Assembly (NCBI GenBank): GCA_003233255.1 | Contig: QILH01000319.1 | Location: 1 to 11,841, forward strand | From: Gammaproteobacteria bacterium | GTDB lineage: Bacteria > Pseudomonadota > Gammaproteobacteria > UBA6429 > Thiohalophilaceae | Direction of reading: 5' to 3' | Length of the DNA stretch: 11,841 nt | Shown here: positions 6,866 to 11,841 of the stretch, piece after piece | Layout of the letters: each line of letters starts with the position of its first letter | Position numbering within the stretch: position 1 is the first letter of the stretch | Position numbers and translations under genes: made by a program | Notes under the pieces: generated by a model | The model's input: only the letters and a program-made list of their open reading frames with translations | Told to the model about the DNA's origin: nothing | Database searches by the model: none

Positions 6866-8002
6866 CTAGCTTAAAAATTCTTCTAACATGGATTTTTCCT
6901 GTAGCGCATCCTGGTAGCCAAGTCGGATAAGCGCGCGGCAATAGCCTTTTTCAAACAGGAGGTAACTGGCCAGACCGGAGCCCTGGTTATTGGATGCGCC
7001 AATCCCTTTAAGTAAATAGCGGATAGTGCGCGGCAGCTCGTGTTCAAATTCAAGTGCCAGTTCACCTGGGTCGATGCTGGGTGCAATCACGTAGGCGTCA
7101 ACGCGTCGCAAAGGAATTTCACTTTTTTTAAGATGACGGGTGGGGATCACATCGATGGTTTTATTGATTCGTTCCAGACGTTCCAGATCTGTTTCAAGAC
7201 TATCAAGAAAGATACTATCCAGAATATGGCCGGCAATCTGGGCAAAATTCGGGTATTCATAACGTGTGCGTCTTTCTCGAGGGAGAACCTCCTTGCGTTG
7301 ATTGCCGATGACCAGAATGCGATCCGAACCAAGTTGTAATGCGGAACTTAAGGGTGCCATCAGCCGCATCGAGCCATCGCCAAAAAATTCACGGTGTAAT
7401 TTTACCGCCTCGAACAGATAGGGTATAGCGGAAGAGGCCATCAGATGATCAATGGAAATATCGCTTCGGCTTCCAAAGCGACGTGCTCGTGACCATGGGT
7501 TGACTTGATCGTTACCCTGAAAGAATGCCACGGACTGGCCACTATTGTAGCCTGAAGCAGTAATACTCACGGCGTGCAGATGACCTTCATCGATAACATG
7601 CTGGATGCGAGAAAAATCCAGGCTGCGTAACAATAATTCCCTCAGTGGTTTGCGATTTAGTAGCGATAAGGGATTGCGTTTGCCTAAACCGCCAAGCGTG
7701 AGTGCTGCGAGCCAGCGTAACGCTGTTTTGCTAATACTGCCCACATCACTTTGAAAGACCTGTGCGACATGGAAATTTCCCCAGACTCGTAGCATCTGCG
7801 CGACAGCATGATTGTAATCATCGGCCATGCTGGCAAGTGAAGCGGCATTGATGGCTCCTGCGGATGTACCACAGATAATTTTAAATGGCGAGGCTTCGCC
7901 CCGTGGTTGCAGCTCAGCAATGGCCTTGAGCACGCCTATTTGATATGCGGCACGAGCACCGCCTCCCATTAACACCAGTCCGCGTTTAATCTCCTGCTTC
8001 AA
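6866..8002 (-). CDS. patatin-like phospholipase
   Basis: A 378-residue protein of the patatin/RssA-like lipase family, expected to hydrolyse acyl esters of phospholipids with a Ser-Asp dyad. The oxyanion-hole motif is GGGARAAY (13-20), close to the N-terminus as usual. The nucleophile is Ser47 in CGTSAG, and the catalytic Asp208 lies in the DGS motif (FFGDGSMR). MASSAIPYLF (about 187-196) is the conserved segment between them. The C-terminal part (about 240-378) is helical and less conserved. No signal peptide or membrane helix is present, so it is probably cytosolic or peripheral to the inner membrane. The frame opens with TTG (8002-8000) behind an AAGGAA site about nine bases upstream; no ATG occurs until after the GLVLMGGG strand. 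It stands alone between 170-base spacers. The natural substrate is unknown. Confidence 0.92.
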   Translation of the reverse strand: MKQEIKRGLVLMGGGARAAYQIGVLKAIAELQPRGEASPFKIICGTSAGAINAASLASMADDYNHAVAQMLRVWGNFHVAQVFQSDVGSISKTALRWLAALTLGGLGKRNPLSLLNRKPLRELLLRSLDFSRIQHVIDEGHLHAVSITASGYNSGQSVAFFQGNDQVNPWSRARRFGSRSDISIDHLMASSAIPYLFEAVKLHREFFGDGSMRLMAPLSSALQLGSDRILVIGNQRKEVLPRERRTRYEYPNFAQIAGHILDSIFLDSLETDLERLERINKTIDVIPTRHLKKSEIPLRRVDAYVIAPSIDPGELALEFEHELPRTIRYLLKGIGASNNQGSGLASYLLFEKGYCRALIRLGYQDALQEKSMLEEFLS

Positions 8003-8095
8003 GTTGTTTATTCCTTGTGAGATAAATCTATTGTCATTAAATCAGATAGCCCCGATCTCGATTGGTTTGGTTTTTATCCGCACTTATGTAATGGC

Positions 8096-8109
8096 CTCTT
8101 AGTTAAGAG
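8096..8109. repeat. perfect inverted repeat upstream of the patatin gene
   Basis: CTCTTA-GT-TAAGAG has 6-base arms around two bases. It lies about 94 bases before the patatin start, in the spacer behind the alpha/beta hydrolase gene, so it could be an operator. There is no U-tract, so it is not an intrinsic terminator. Confidence 0.4.
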
Positions 8110-8110
8110 T

Positions 8111-8127
8111 ATATGTGACAATATGTG
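8111..8127. repeat. ATATGTG direct repeat, 10-base period
   Basis: Two copies of ATATGTG start at 8111 and 8121, one helical turn apart. They sit immediately beside the dyad at 8096-8109. Tandem sites at this spacing suit dimeric DNA-binding regulators, but binding is not demonstrated. Confidence 0.35.
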
Positions 8128-8175
8128 TTCTGGAAGCATTGATCGAGTTTTAATCGGCGTATATCAGACTTAATT

Positions 8176-9063
8176 TTAGCGAAATTTTTTCTGGCACCAG
8201 TTTTCTATGATCATCCTGGCTTCGTCTGGTTTCTCAGTGAGCAGCCAGTGATCGGCATGGATGGTTTTAACCTCCAGATTGGGCAACTGTTTGAGTATCT
8301 TTTGGTTGGTTTCAACGTGGCTGGTGCTGGCGCCAGAGGATAATAGTACCAGGGTCGGTGTTTCAATTAGCCGTAAATCAGGAAGCTTGCGCGTAACCTC
8401 AACCAGATCCTGTAAATAGTTTGCAATGGGTATGAATTTTAAATCTGAAAATGGATTCATATACAGGTCGGCGATATTCTTATCTGGGTTTGCCGTCAGA
8501 TAGGCGCGAGTCTCCTGATCCAGTTTCTGCAGGTCTCGATAAGGATAACTGCGTTTATGTAAACCTGTTCGGTATAAAGTACGGATCAGGCTTGCCGCGA
8601 ATTGAACAAGCCATCGAAATCTCGACACGCTTGCGAGCAAACCACTTAATGCCTGGGGAAAAACAGGATCAATCAATACGATAGCGGTTAAATCCTGCGG
8701 ATGCTGGTAGGCGTAATCGAGAGCTATTTGCGCGCCCATACTGTGGCCTGCGAGGATCGTTGGACCTTTTAATTGTGTCGTCAGCGCCTGTATGTCATCA
8801 CACCATTGCTGGCGGTTAAAATACTTGAGACTGGTCGATTTTCCATGGCCACGAAGGTTCATGGCCATTAAATACGTGTCCTTGCTGAGTTCGGTCGAGC
8901 TAATGAACTCTCGCCAGCGTGTCGCATTACTTGCCAGGCCATGCAAAAAAATAAGATTTCTTTCGTGGCCACGATCGTCATTGGTTTCACAGTGAATTGC
9001 TAGATTATCTCGATTGAAACTAAAGCTGGCCACGATGATTTTTTCCTCGTTCAAGATGTTCAT
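8176..9063 (-). CDS. alpha/beta hydrolase
   Basis: A 295-residue single-domain alpha/beta-hydrolase of unknown substrate. FLHGLASNATRW (39-50) carries the oxyanion hole, MNLRGHGKS (68-76) is the usual strand-turn signature, and GHSMG (106-110) holds nucleophile Ser108. The catalytic base is His272 in ADHWLL. At the usual acid position after strand 7 the sequence reads LVLLSSGASTS, with no Asp or Glu; Asp132 in VLIDPVFP, after strand 6, may serve instead, as in some dehalogenase-like members. A helical cap spans about 135-225. No signal peptide is seen. The ATG at 9063 has only an A-rich weak ribosome binding site. A GTG at codon 11 (9033-9031) has a GAGG site ten bases upstream and is a credible alternative start. 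Esterase, lipase or C-C hydrolase activity are all possible. Confidence 0.9.
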   Translation of the reverse strand: MNILNEEKIIVASFSFNRDNLAIHCETNDDRGHERNLIFLHGLASNATRWREFISSTELSKDTYLMAMNLRGHGKSTSLKYFNRQQWCDDIQALTTQLKGPTILAGHSMGAQIALDYAYQHPQDLTAIVLIDPVFPQALSGLLASVSRFRWLVQFAASLIRTLYRTGLHKRSYPYRDLQKLDQETRAYLTANPDKNIADLYMNPFSDLKFIPIANYLQDLVEVTRKLPDLRLIETPTLVLLSSGASTSHVETNQKILKQLPNLEVKTIHADHWLLTEKPDEARMIIENWCQKKFR

Positions 9064-9130
9064 CTTTTTTAAGTTGATTTATACATAATACGGTAATGAA
9101 ACGGGTGTAGTCTTTTAATCTTGACAATGT

Positions 9131-9150
9131 GTTTGGTTCTAAACCCAAAC
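9131..9150. repeat. imperfect inverted repeat next to TTGACA
   Basis: GTTTGG and CCAAAC arms flank eight bases, and the arms extend inwards with one bulged base. The dyad begins four bases after a consensus TTGACA, where an operator could lie. Confidence 0.35.
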
Positions 9151-9257
9151 GATTAACCGGGACGTTAATGAGTCTCAGGCAGAGTCGGGATGAGCTAATT
9201 ACATTATATAAGTTATGGAAATGTAAATTATTGTTAAAACTGTTTCAAACCGGCCAT

Positions 9258-9273
9258 GTAGGCGTGTTCCTAC
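9258..9273. repeat. small hairpin GTAGG/CCTAC
   Basis: Five-base arms surround a six-base loop (9263-9268). There is no following T-tract, so it is not a terminator. Confidence 0.3.
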
Positions 9274-9285
9274 CTGAATTTAAGC

Positions 9286-9298
9286 CTTGTCTGACAAG
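9286..9298. repeat. perfect dyad CTTGTC-T-GACAAG
   Basis: Six-base arms flank one central base, about 92 bases before the small membrane peptide gene. It is a possible operator or chance. Confidence 0.35.
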
Positions 9299-9390
9299 AC
9301 TTATACGATGGCCTGACGTAGACTGCACATCCTTCGAAAGTGAAGGCTGATTAGATTGATTCTTAAAATAGTGAGGTTGAGAAATTTAAA

Positions 9391-9540
9391 ATGAAGACTG
9401 TTGTTAAAAGGCTTTTACCATTGGCGATTATGCTGATGTTACTCGTCTTAGTGGTTAGCATGTTACCCCAGAATGGCACTGTGGATTCGTCTGCTCGTGT
9501 TGGGCAGTCTGTAGACGTAATGAATTCAGTAGCATTATAG
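9391..9540 (+). CDS. 49-residue single-pass membrane peptide
   Basis: ATG at 9391 to TAG at 9538-9540. The product starts MKTVVKRLLPLAIMLMLL and continues hydrophobic to about residue 25. It then changes sharply to a polar tail, PQNGTVDSSARVGQSVDVMNSVAL. Positive residues (Lys3, Lys6, Arg7) before the helix favour an N-in, C-out orientation; it could instead be a cleaved secreted peptide, though no clear cleavage site is seen. GAGG lies about 15 bases before the ATG, with GAG nearer, so the ribosome binding site is modest. An intrinsic terminator follows 57 bases after the stop, which supports a real short transcript. The frame is too short for usual gene-calling cut-offs. I do not recognise the family; a role at the inner membrane is inference only. 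Confidence 0.6.
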   Translation: MKTVVKRLLPLAIMLMLLVLVVSMLPQNGTVDSSARVGQSVDVMNSVAL

Positions 9541-9597
9541 TCACTTAAGATTCTACTAAACTAGCTGGATATTAACCTGAAAGCGGTAAAAATCGTT

Positions 9598-9627
9598 AAA
9601 CGCCTGGAAAGTTGTCCAGGCGTTTTT
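9598..9627 (+). terminator. intrinsic terminator after the small membrane peptide gene
   Basis: AAACGCCTGG (9598-9607) pairs perfectly with CCAGGCGTTT (9616-9625) around an eight-base loop, and the T-run at 9623-9627 follows. On the minus strand the stem is followed by TTT and, a few bases on, TTTTT, so it may also stop the BON lipoprotein transcript, whose stop is about 30 bases away. Confidence 0.88.
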
Positions 9628-9657
9628 ATTTGCAAATAATATTATTGACTTGCTGCA

Positions 9658-9978
9658 TTAATCTACGGAACGGATGACCAGACCATTTTCAATTCCTCTT
9701 ACCCCGTTAACGCCATTTGTAATGAGGGTGGCCTGATCTTTTTCAAAAATGGAATTCACATAGCCACTGAGTGAAACCACGCCTTTGCGAGTGCTGACTT
9801 TTATCCTGAAGCCGCCGGTAATGCGATCATCAATTAAGCGTGCTTTTACCTTGGCGGTGATTAAGCTGCTATCAAAAAATTCTCCCGTACTCTCCTGGTT
9901 TGGCGCTGATGAACAGGCGCTCAGGCCACTGGCCAGAATTACGGTGATAACAAATAAATAATGTCGGAATAATTTCAT
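9658..9978 (-). CDS. BON-domain lipoprotein
   Basis: A 106-residue envelope protein. Residues 1-22 form a lipoprotein signal with lipobox LSAC (Cys22 acylated after cleavage). Ser23-Ser24 after the cysteine, with no Asp at +2, suggests outer-membrane sorting. The rest is one BON domain (about 38-105): SLITAKVKARLIDD, the central RIKVSTRKGVVSLSGYV with the conserved glycine, and VRGIENGLVI at the end. BON domains bind phospholipid or other envelope surfaces, as in OsmY and DolP, and often act in envelope stress. This one has a single domain, so it is shorter than OsmY or DolP. The ATG at 9978 has a weak ribosome binding site. It is convergent with the 49-codon gene across a shared terminator. 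A decayed VOC gene lies 19 bases upstream of its start, on the same strand. Confidence 0.92.
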   Translation of the reverse strand: MKLFRHYLFVITVILASGLSACSSAPNQESTGEFFDSSLITAKVKARLIDDRITGGFRIKVSTRKGVVSLSGYVNSIFEKDQATLITNGVNGVRGIENGLVIRSVD

Positions 9979-9997
9979 ATTCGGGTACGTCTCAAGC

Positions 9998-10414
9998 TCA
10001 AATTATAAAGATATCGTCTGGATCGCGAAAGGTCTTGATTTCAATGGCATTTCCGCCTGGATCACACAATAACATCATGGCCTGTTCACTTATTTGTCCG
10101 GCAAGCGGATATAAGGTTCAATGAAAAGTTTACCTTATTATCCATCAGGTTTTGTGCGACTGTTTCCCATTTTAGCCGCTGGATATGGCACCAAAACGAG
10201 TGGCAGGAACGAACCTTTTATCGACCGGGTTTGTTCGTTTTTGGCGGTGTTGTTTTACCGGCAGATCATCCGCCAAATGGGCGGCCACTTGATGGCCATG
10301 GAAATTATACTCTACCTAACGTTTATCACCTCGGCCAGCATGACAGCCCAAAATCGAAGTATAGAACGTTTTTGCTGTCAGTAAATCCTGTACAGGTGAG
10401 GTCCGCTGGAATAT
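9998..10414 (-). pseudogene. decayed VOC/glyoxalase-family gene
   Basis: Minus-strand reading recovers pieces in the order of a VOC (glyoxalase/dioxygenase fold) protein of about 140 residues. PVQDLLTAKTFYTSILGC (from about 10396) is the N-terminal repeat. VEYNFHGHQVAAHL and NPVDKRFVPATRFGAIS follow in the same frame. Then KWETVAQNLMDNKVNF (from 10172) lies in a second frame, IEPYIRLP (around 10119) in a third, and GQISEQAMM through LLCDPGGNAIEIKTFRD to a TGA at 10000-9998 is back in the first. An in-frame TAG (10318-10316) stands where homologues have Trp. No start codon is found at the N-terminus. Two expected metal-ligand histidines are changed: FHL reads FQR, and HFG reads RFG; the later Glu in GNAIE remains. 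Plus-strand open frames here are antisense by-products. Sequencing error is a less likely explanation given the number of lesions. Confidence 0.85.
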
Positions 10415-10448
10415 GGGGCGATATTCAGACGGGTTGGGCATTTTTGAA

Positions 10449-10562
10449 TTACGTTGTTAAGTCAGGCTCAATATCATCATTAATTATACGCGGGATTGAA
10501 CTCGCGATGCTGCAAATGATGGCCAGGGACGCTAGCGAAAGGGTAAAAATGCTATGCGTCAT
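10449..10562 (-). CDS. possible 37-residue hydrophobic peptide
   Basis: ATG at 10562 to TAA at 10451-10449. The product begins MTHSIFTLSLASLAIICSIASS, which resembles a signal peptide or membrane helix, and ends in an acidic tail (NDDIEPDLTT). The frame stays open upstream of the ATG for 20 codons, to a TAG, without another start. There is no good ribosome binding site. It lies directly upstream of the decayed VOC gene on the same strand and may itself be a remnant. Low confidence. Confidence 0.2.
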   Translation of the reverse strand: MTHSIFTLSLASLAIICSIASSIPRIINDDIEPDLTT

Positions 10563-10691
10563 CAGAGTGGGTTCTGGCCTGAATACCGCAAGATAGCGAC
10601 GGTTTAGAATATTTTTTATCGTAAGCTAAAGGCAGAGTCAAAGATGACGAACTAGACTTACAGGACGAGAAAATATTGAAGAAGGAATGAC

Positions 10692-11552
10692 ATGGCGCAA
10701 GCAGTACACTCACTTATTGAAGATATTGGCGAATTAATCTCGTTACCTGAAATAGTTATGAAAATCAATGAGATGGTAAATAGCGAGGAAGCCAGTGCGA
10801 CCGAAATTGGGCGCGTTATTAGCCAGGATCCGGCGATATCCACCCGTATCCTGCAGGTTGCGAATAGTTCGATGTATGGCGGACAACGTCAGATCGATTC
10901 GATAAATCGTGCCGTGACGATTCTGGGAACAAAGCAGATCCGGGATCTGGTATTAAGTACCTCGGCCGCCAAAGTATTTGATGGCATACCGAATGATGTC
11001 ATCTCGGTTGAAGATTTCTGGCATCACAGTCTGTATTGCGCGTTGCTGGTTCGGGCATTGGCGAATATTTCCAATACCGTTAACCCGGATACCCTCTTTA
11101 CTGCTGGCCTGTTGCATGACATCGGTCATCTGGTCATGTTCAACCGTATTCCCGAGCAGGCGCACGAGGCGATTATGCTGACTATTCAGGGTGAGGCCGC
11201 TCTTGATTTGTATCAGGCTGAGCGCCAAATCCTCGGTTTTGATCATGCTGAGGTGGGCGCTGAACTGGCACGGCATTGGCATCTACCTGAGATTTTAGTG
11301 AGTTGCATTGCCTATCACCACGATTTACACGCCAGTACCGAGCACATTGAGGCGGTTGCCCACGTGCATATCGCCAATGCCATTGCGTCCTTACCGTACA
11401 GCGATATCCCGGCTATTGAAGATTTAAAACGAGTCTCGCCAGAGGCCTGGGATTTGGCCCATATTAACCCGGATAGCCTGGGAGATGCGGTAAAAGAGGC
11501 GCAGCAAAATATTGTCGAAACGCAACGGGCATTATTTAGCGATGATGCTTAG
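10692..11552 (+). CDS. HDOD-domain signalling protein
   Basis: A 286-residue cytosolic protein that is almost entirely one HDOD domain (about 10-215), the signalling relative of HD-GYP phosphodiesterases. Typical landmarks are LPEIVMKI (18-25), ISQDPAISTRILQVANSSMYG (43-63), the INRAVTILGTKQIRDLVLS helix (71-89), FWHHS (109-113), GLLHDIG (139-145), GFDHAEVGAELARHWHLP (182-199) and YHHD (208-211). The HD pair (142-143) and several metal-ligand-like histidines remain, but HDOD proteins are usually regulatory, not enzymatic. The 70-residue tail has no recognisable domain. AAGGAA six bases before the ATG gives a good ribosome binding site. No diguanylate cyclase or chemotaxis gene is adjacent, so its circuit is unknown. 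Its TAG overlaps the TAA of the convergent DAHP synthase gene. Confidence 0.93.
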   Translation: MAQAVHSLIEDIGELISLPEIVMKINEMVNSEEASATEIGRVISQDPAISTRILQVANSSMYGGQRQIDSINRAVTILGTKQIRDLVLSTSAAKVFDGIPNDVISVEDFWHHSLYCALLVRALANISNTVNPDTLFTAGLLHDIGHLVMFNRIPEQAHEAIMLTIQGEAALDLYQAERQILGFDHAEVGAELARHWHLPEILVSCIAYHHDLHASTEHIEAVAHVHIANAIASLPYSDIPAIEDLKRVSPEAWDLAHINPDSLGDAVKEAQQNIVETQRALFSDDA

Positions 11553-11841
11553 TGTTTACGGCGTTCGCGGACGGCCGCCGCCAGACCCTCAAGCACCGCG
11601 ATGCTGTCGGCAAAACTGATACAGGCATCGGTGATGCTTTGGCCATAACGTAAGGCCTGGTTTTGTTGCACATCCTGTCGCCCTTCTACAAGGTGGCTCT
11701 CCAGCATAACCCCCATAATGCGTTTGTCGCCAGCTGATATCTGGCTGGCAATATCCCTGGCCACATCGATCTGGCGTCGGTGCTGTTTTTCGCTATTGGC
11801 GTGCGAACAGTCGATCATCATGCGGGGCTTCAAATCGGCCT
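11549..11841 (-). CDS. class I DAHP synthase, C-terminal part
   Basis: The last 97 residues of 3-deoxy-7-phosphoheptulonate synthase; the 5' part lies beyond the right edge. The enzyme joins phosphoenolpyruvate and erythrose 4-phosphate in the first step of aromatic amino-acid synthesis. Visible hallmarks are MIDCSHANSEK (metal-ligand His), GVMLESHLVEG (metal-ligand Glu), YGQSITDACI (metal-ligand Asp) and a terminal LAAAVRERR helix. The order and spacing match AroF/AroG/AroH. The feedback-sensing residues are in the missing part, so the Phe, Tyr or Trp isozyme cannot be told. The frame runs to the edge with the Met at 11824 and the codon at 11833 (TTG) both internal. It shares the bases 11550-11551 and neighbours with the stop codon of the HDOD gene, so the two genes converge with a four-base overlap and no room for a terminator. 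Confidence 0.93.
   Translation of the reverse strand, partial: ADLKPRMMIDCSHANSEKQHRRQIDVARDIASQISAGDKRIMGVMLESHLVEGRQDVQQNQALRYGQSITDACISFADSIAVLEGLAAAVRERRKH

Larger units (their letters stand above)
9064..9390. other. intergenic spacer with three small dyads
   Basis: This 327-base region separates the minus-strand hydrolase from the plus-strand 49-codon gene. It holds a TTGACA hexamer (9121-9126, plus strand) without a matching -10 box, an imperfect dyad directly after it (9131-9150), and hairpins at 9258-9273 and 9286-9298. A 73-codon open frame with a GTG at 9129 (internal ATG at 9168) is present. It lacks a good ribosome binding site and resembles nothing I know, so I do not call it a gene. 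The spacer may act as the structured leader of the small gene downstream. Confidence 0.5.

Noticed and set aside
9129..9350. 73-codon plus-strand open frame starting with GTG
   Set aside because: There is no convincing ribosome binding site at 9129 or at the internal ATG (9168), no recognisable motif, and dyads run through it. It is kept only as part of the spacer description.
10484..10501. Minus-strand GAGTTCAATCC resembling a tRNA T-loop within a CGCG hairpin
   Set aside because: The stem does not pair as a 5-base T-stem, and no D-arm, anticodon arm or acceptor stem is found around it.
10231..10596. 121-codon plus-strand open frame, and an 87-codon one at 10121-10384
   Set aside because: They are antisense to the VOC-gene remnant, start without ribosome binding sites, and resemble no protein I know. 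The minus-strand pieces explain the sequence better.
10953..11282. 109-codon minus-strand open frame within the HDOD gene
   Set aside because: It is an antisense shadow; the plus strand carries the full HDOD motif set.

Overview
The window looks like ordinary chromosome from a gammaproteobacterium. The YrfG nucleotidase, the Dtd and prolyl aminopeptidase proteins and the DAHP synthase tail all read like proteins of that class. This is a judgement from remembered family sequences; no search was run and I cannot name a genus. There is no rRNA, tRNA, CRISPR array, phage gene or insertion sequence.

Layout. At 1-532 (minus) lies the 5' part of an exported protein of unknown function, cut by the window edge. 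It is divergent from a HAD-family GMP/IMP nucleotidase (690-1343, plus). A cysteine-cluster protein of the YkgJ type (1400-1819, minus) is divergent from a large hybrid sensor kinase (1874-3940, plus). That kinase is membrane-bound and resembles RpfC in its N-terminus and its ATP lid. It carries a degenerate receiver followed by an intact receiver, but no HPt domain. It converges on a compact minus-strand operon reading from high to low coordinates: a 184-residue membrane protein (5342-5896), prolyl aminopeptidase (4379-5335) and D-aminoacyl-tRNA deacylase (3945-4382, GTG start overlapping the previous stop). Upstream of this operon on the same strand is an orphan OmpR-type response regulator (5972-6694, TTG start).

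Next come two minus-strand lipid/ester hydrolase-type genes: a patatin-like phospholipase (6866-8002, TTG start) and an alpha/beta hydrolase (8176-9063). A 327-base spacer rich in small inverted repeats leads to an overlooked 49-codon membrane peptide gene (9391-9540, plus). That gene ends at a clear intrinsic terminator (about 9598-9627), facing a BON-domain lipoprotein on the minus strand (9658-9978).

The stretch 9979-10691 looks empty or seems to hold plus-strand ORFs. Read on the minus strand it contains the remains of a VOC/glyoxalase-family gene (about 9998-10414), broken by one in-frame stop and three frame changes and lacking two likely metal-binding histidines. The window closes with an HDOD signalling protein (10692-11552, plus). 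Its stop codon overlaps that of the C-terminal part of a class I DAHP synthase entering from the right edge (11549-11841, minus).

The signalling genes (hybrid kinase, orphan regulator, HDOD protein) are not adjacent to cognate partners, so their circuits must be completed elsewhere. I found no convincing new multi-gene system. The most informative observations are the decayed VOC gene, the uncatalogued 49-residue membrane peptide, the histidine-motif membrane protein, and the pseudo-receiver in the hybrid kinase.
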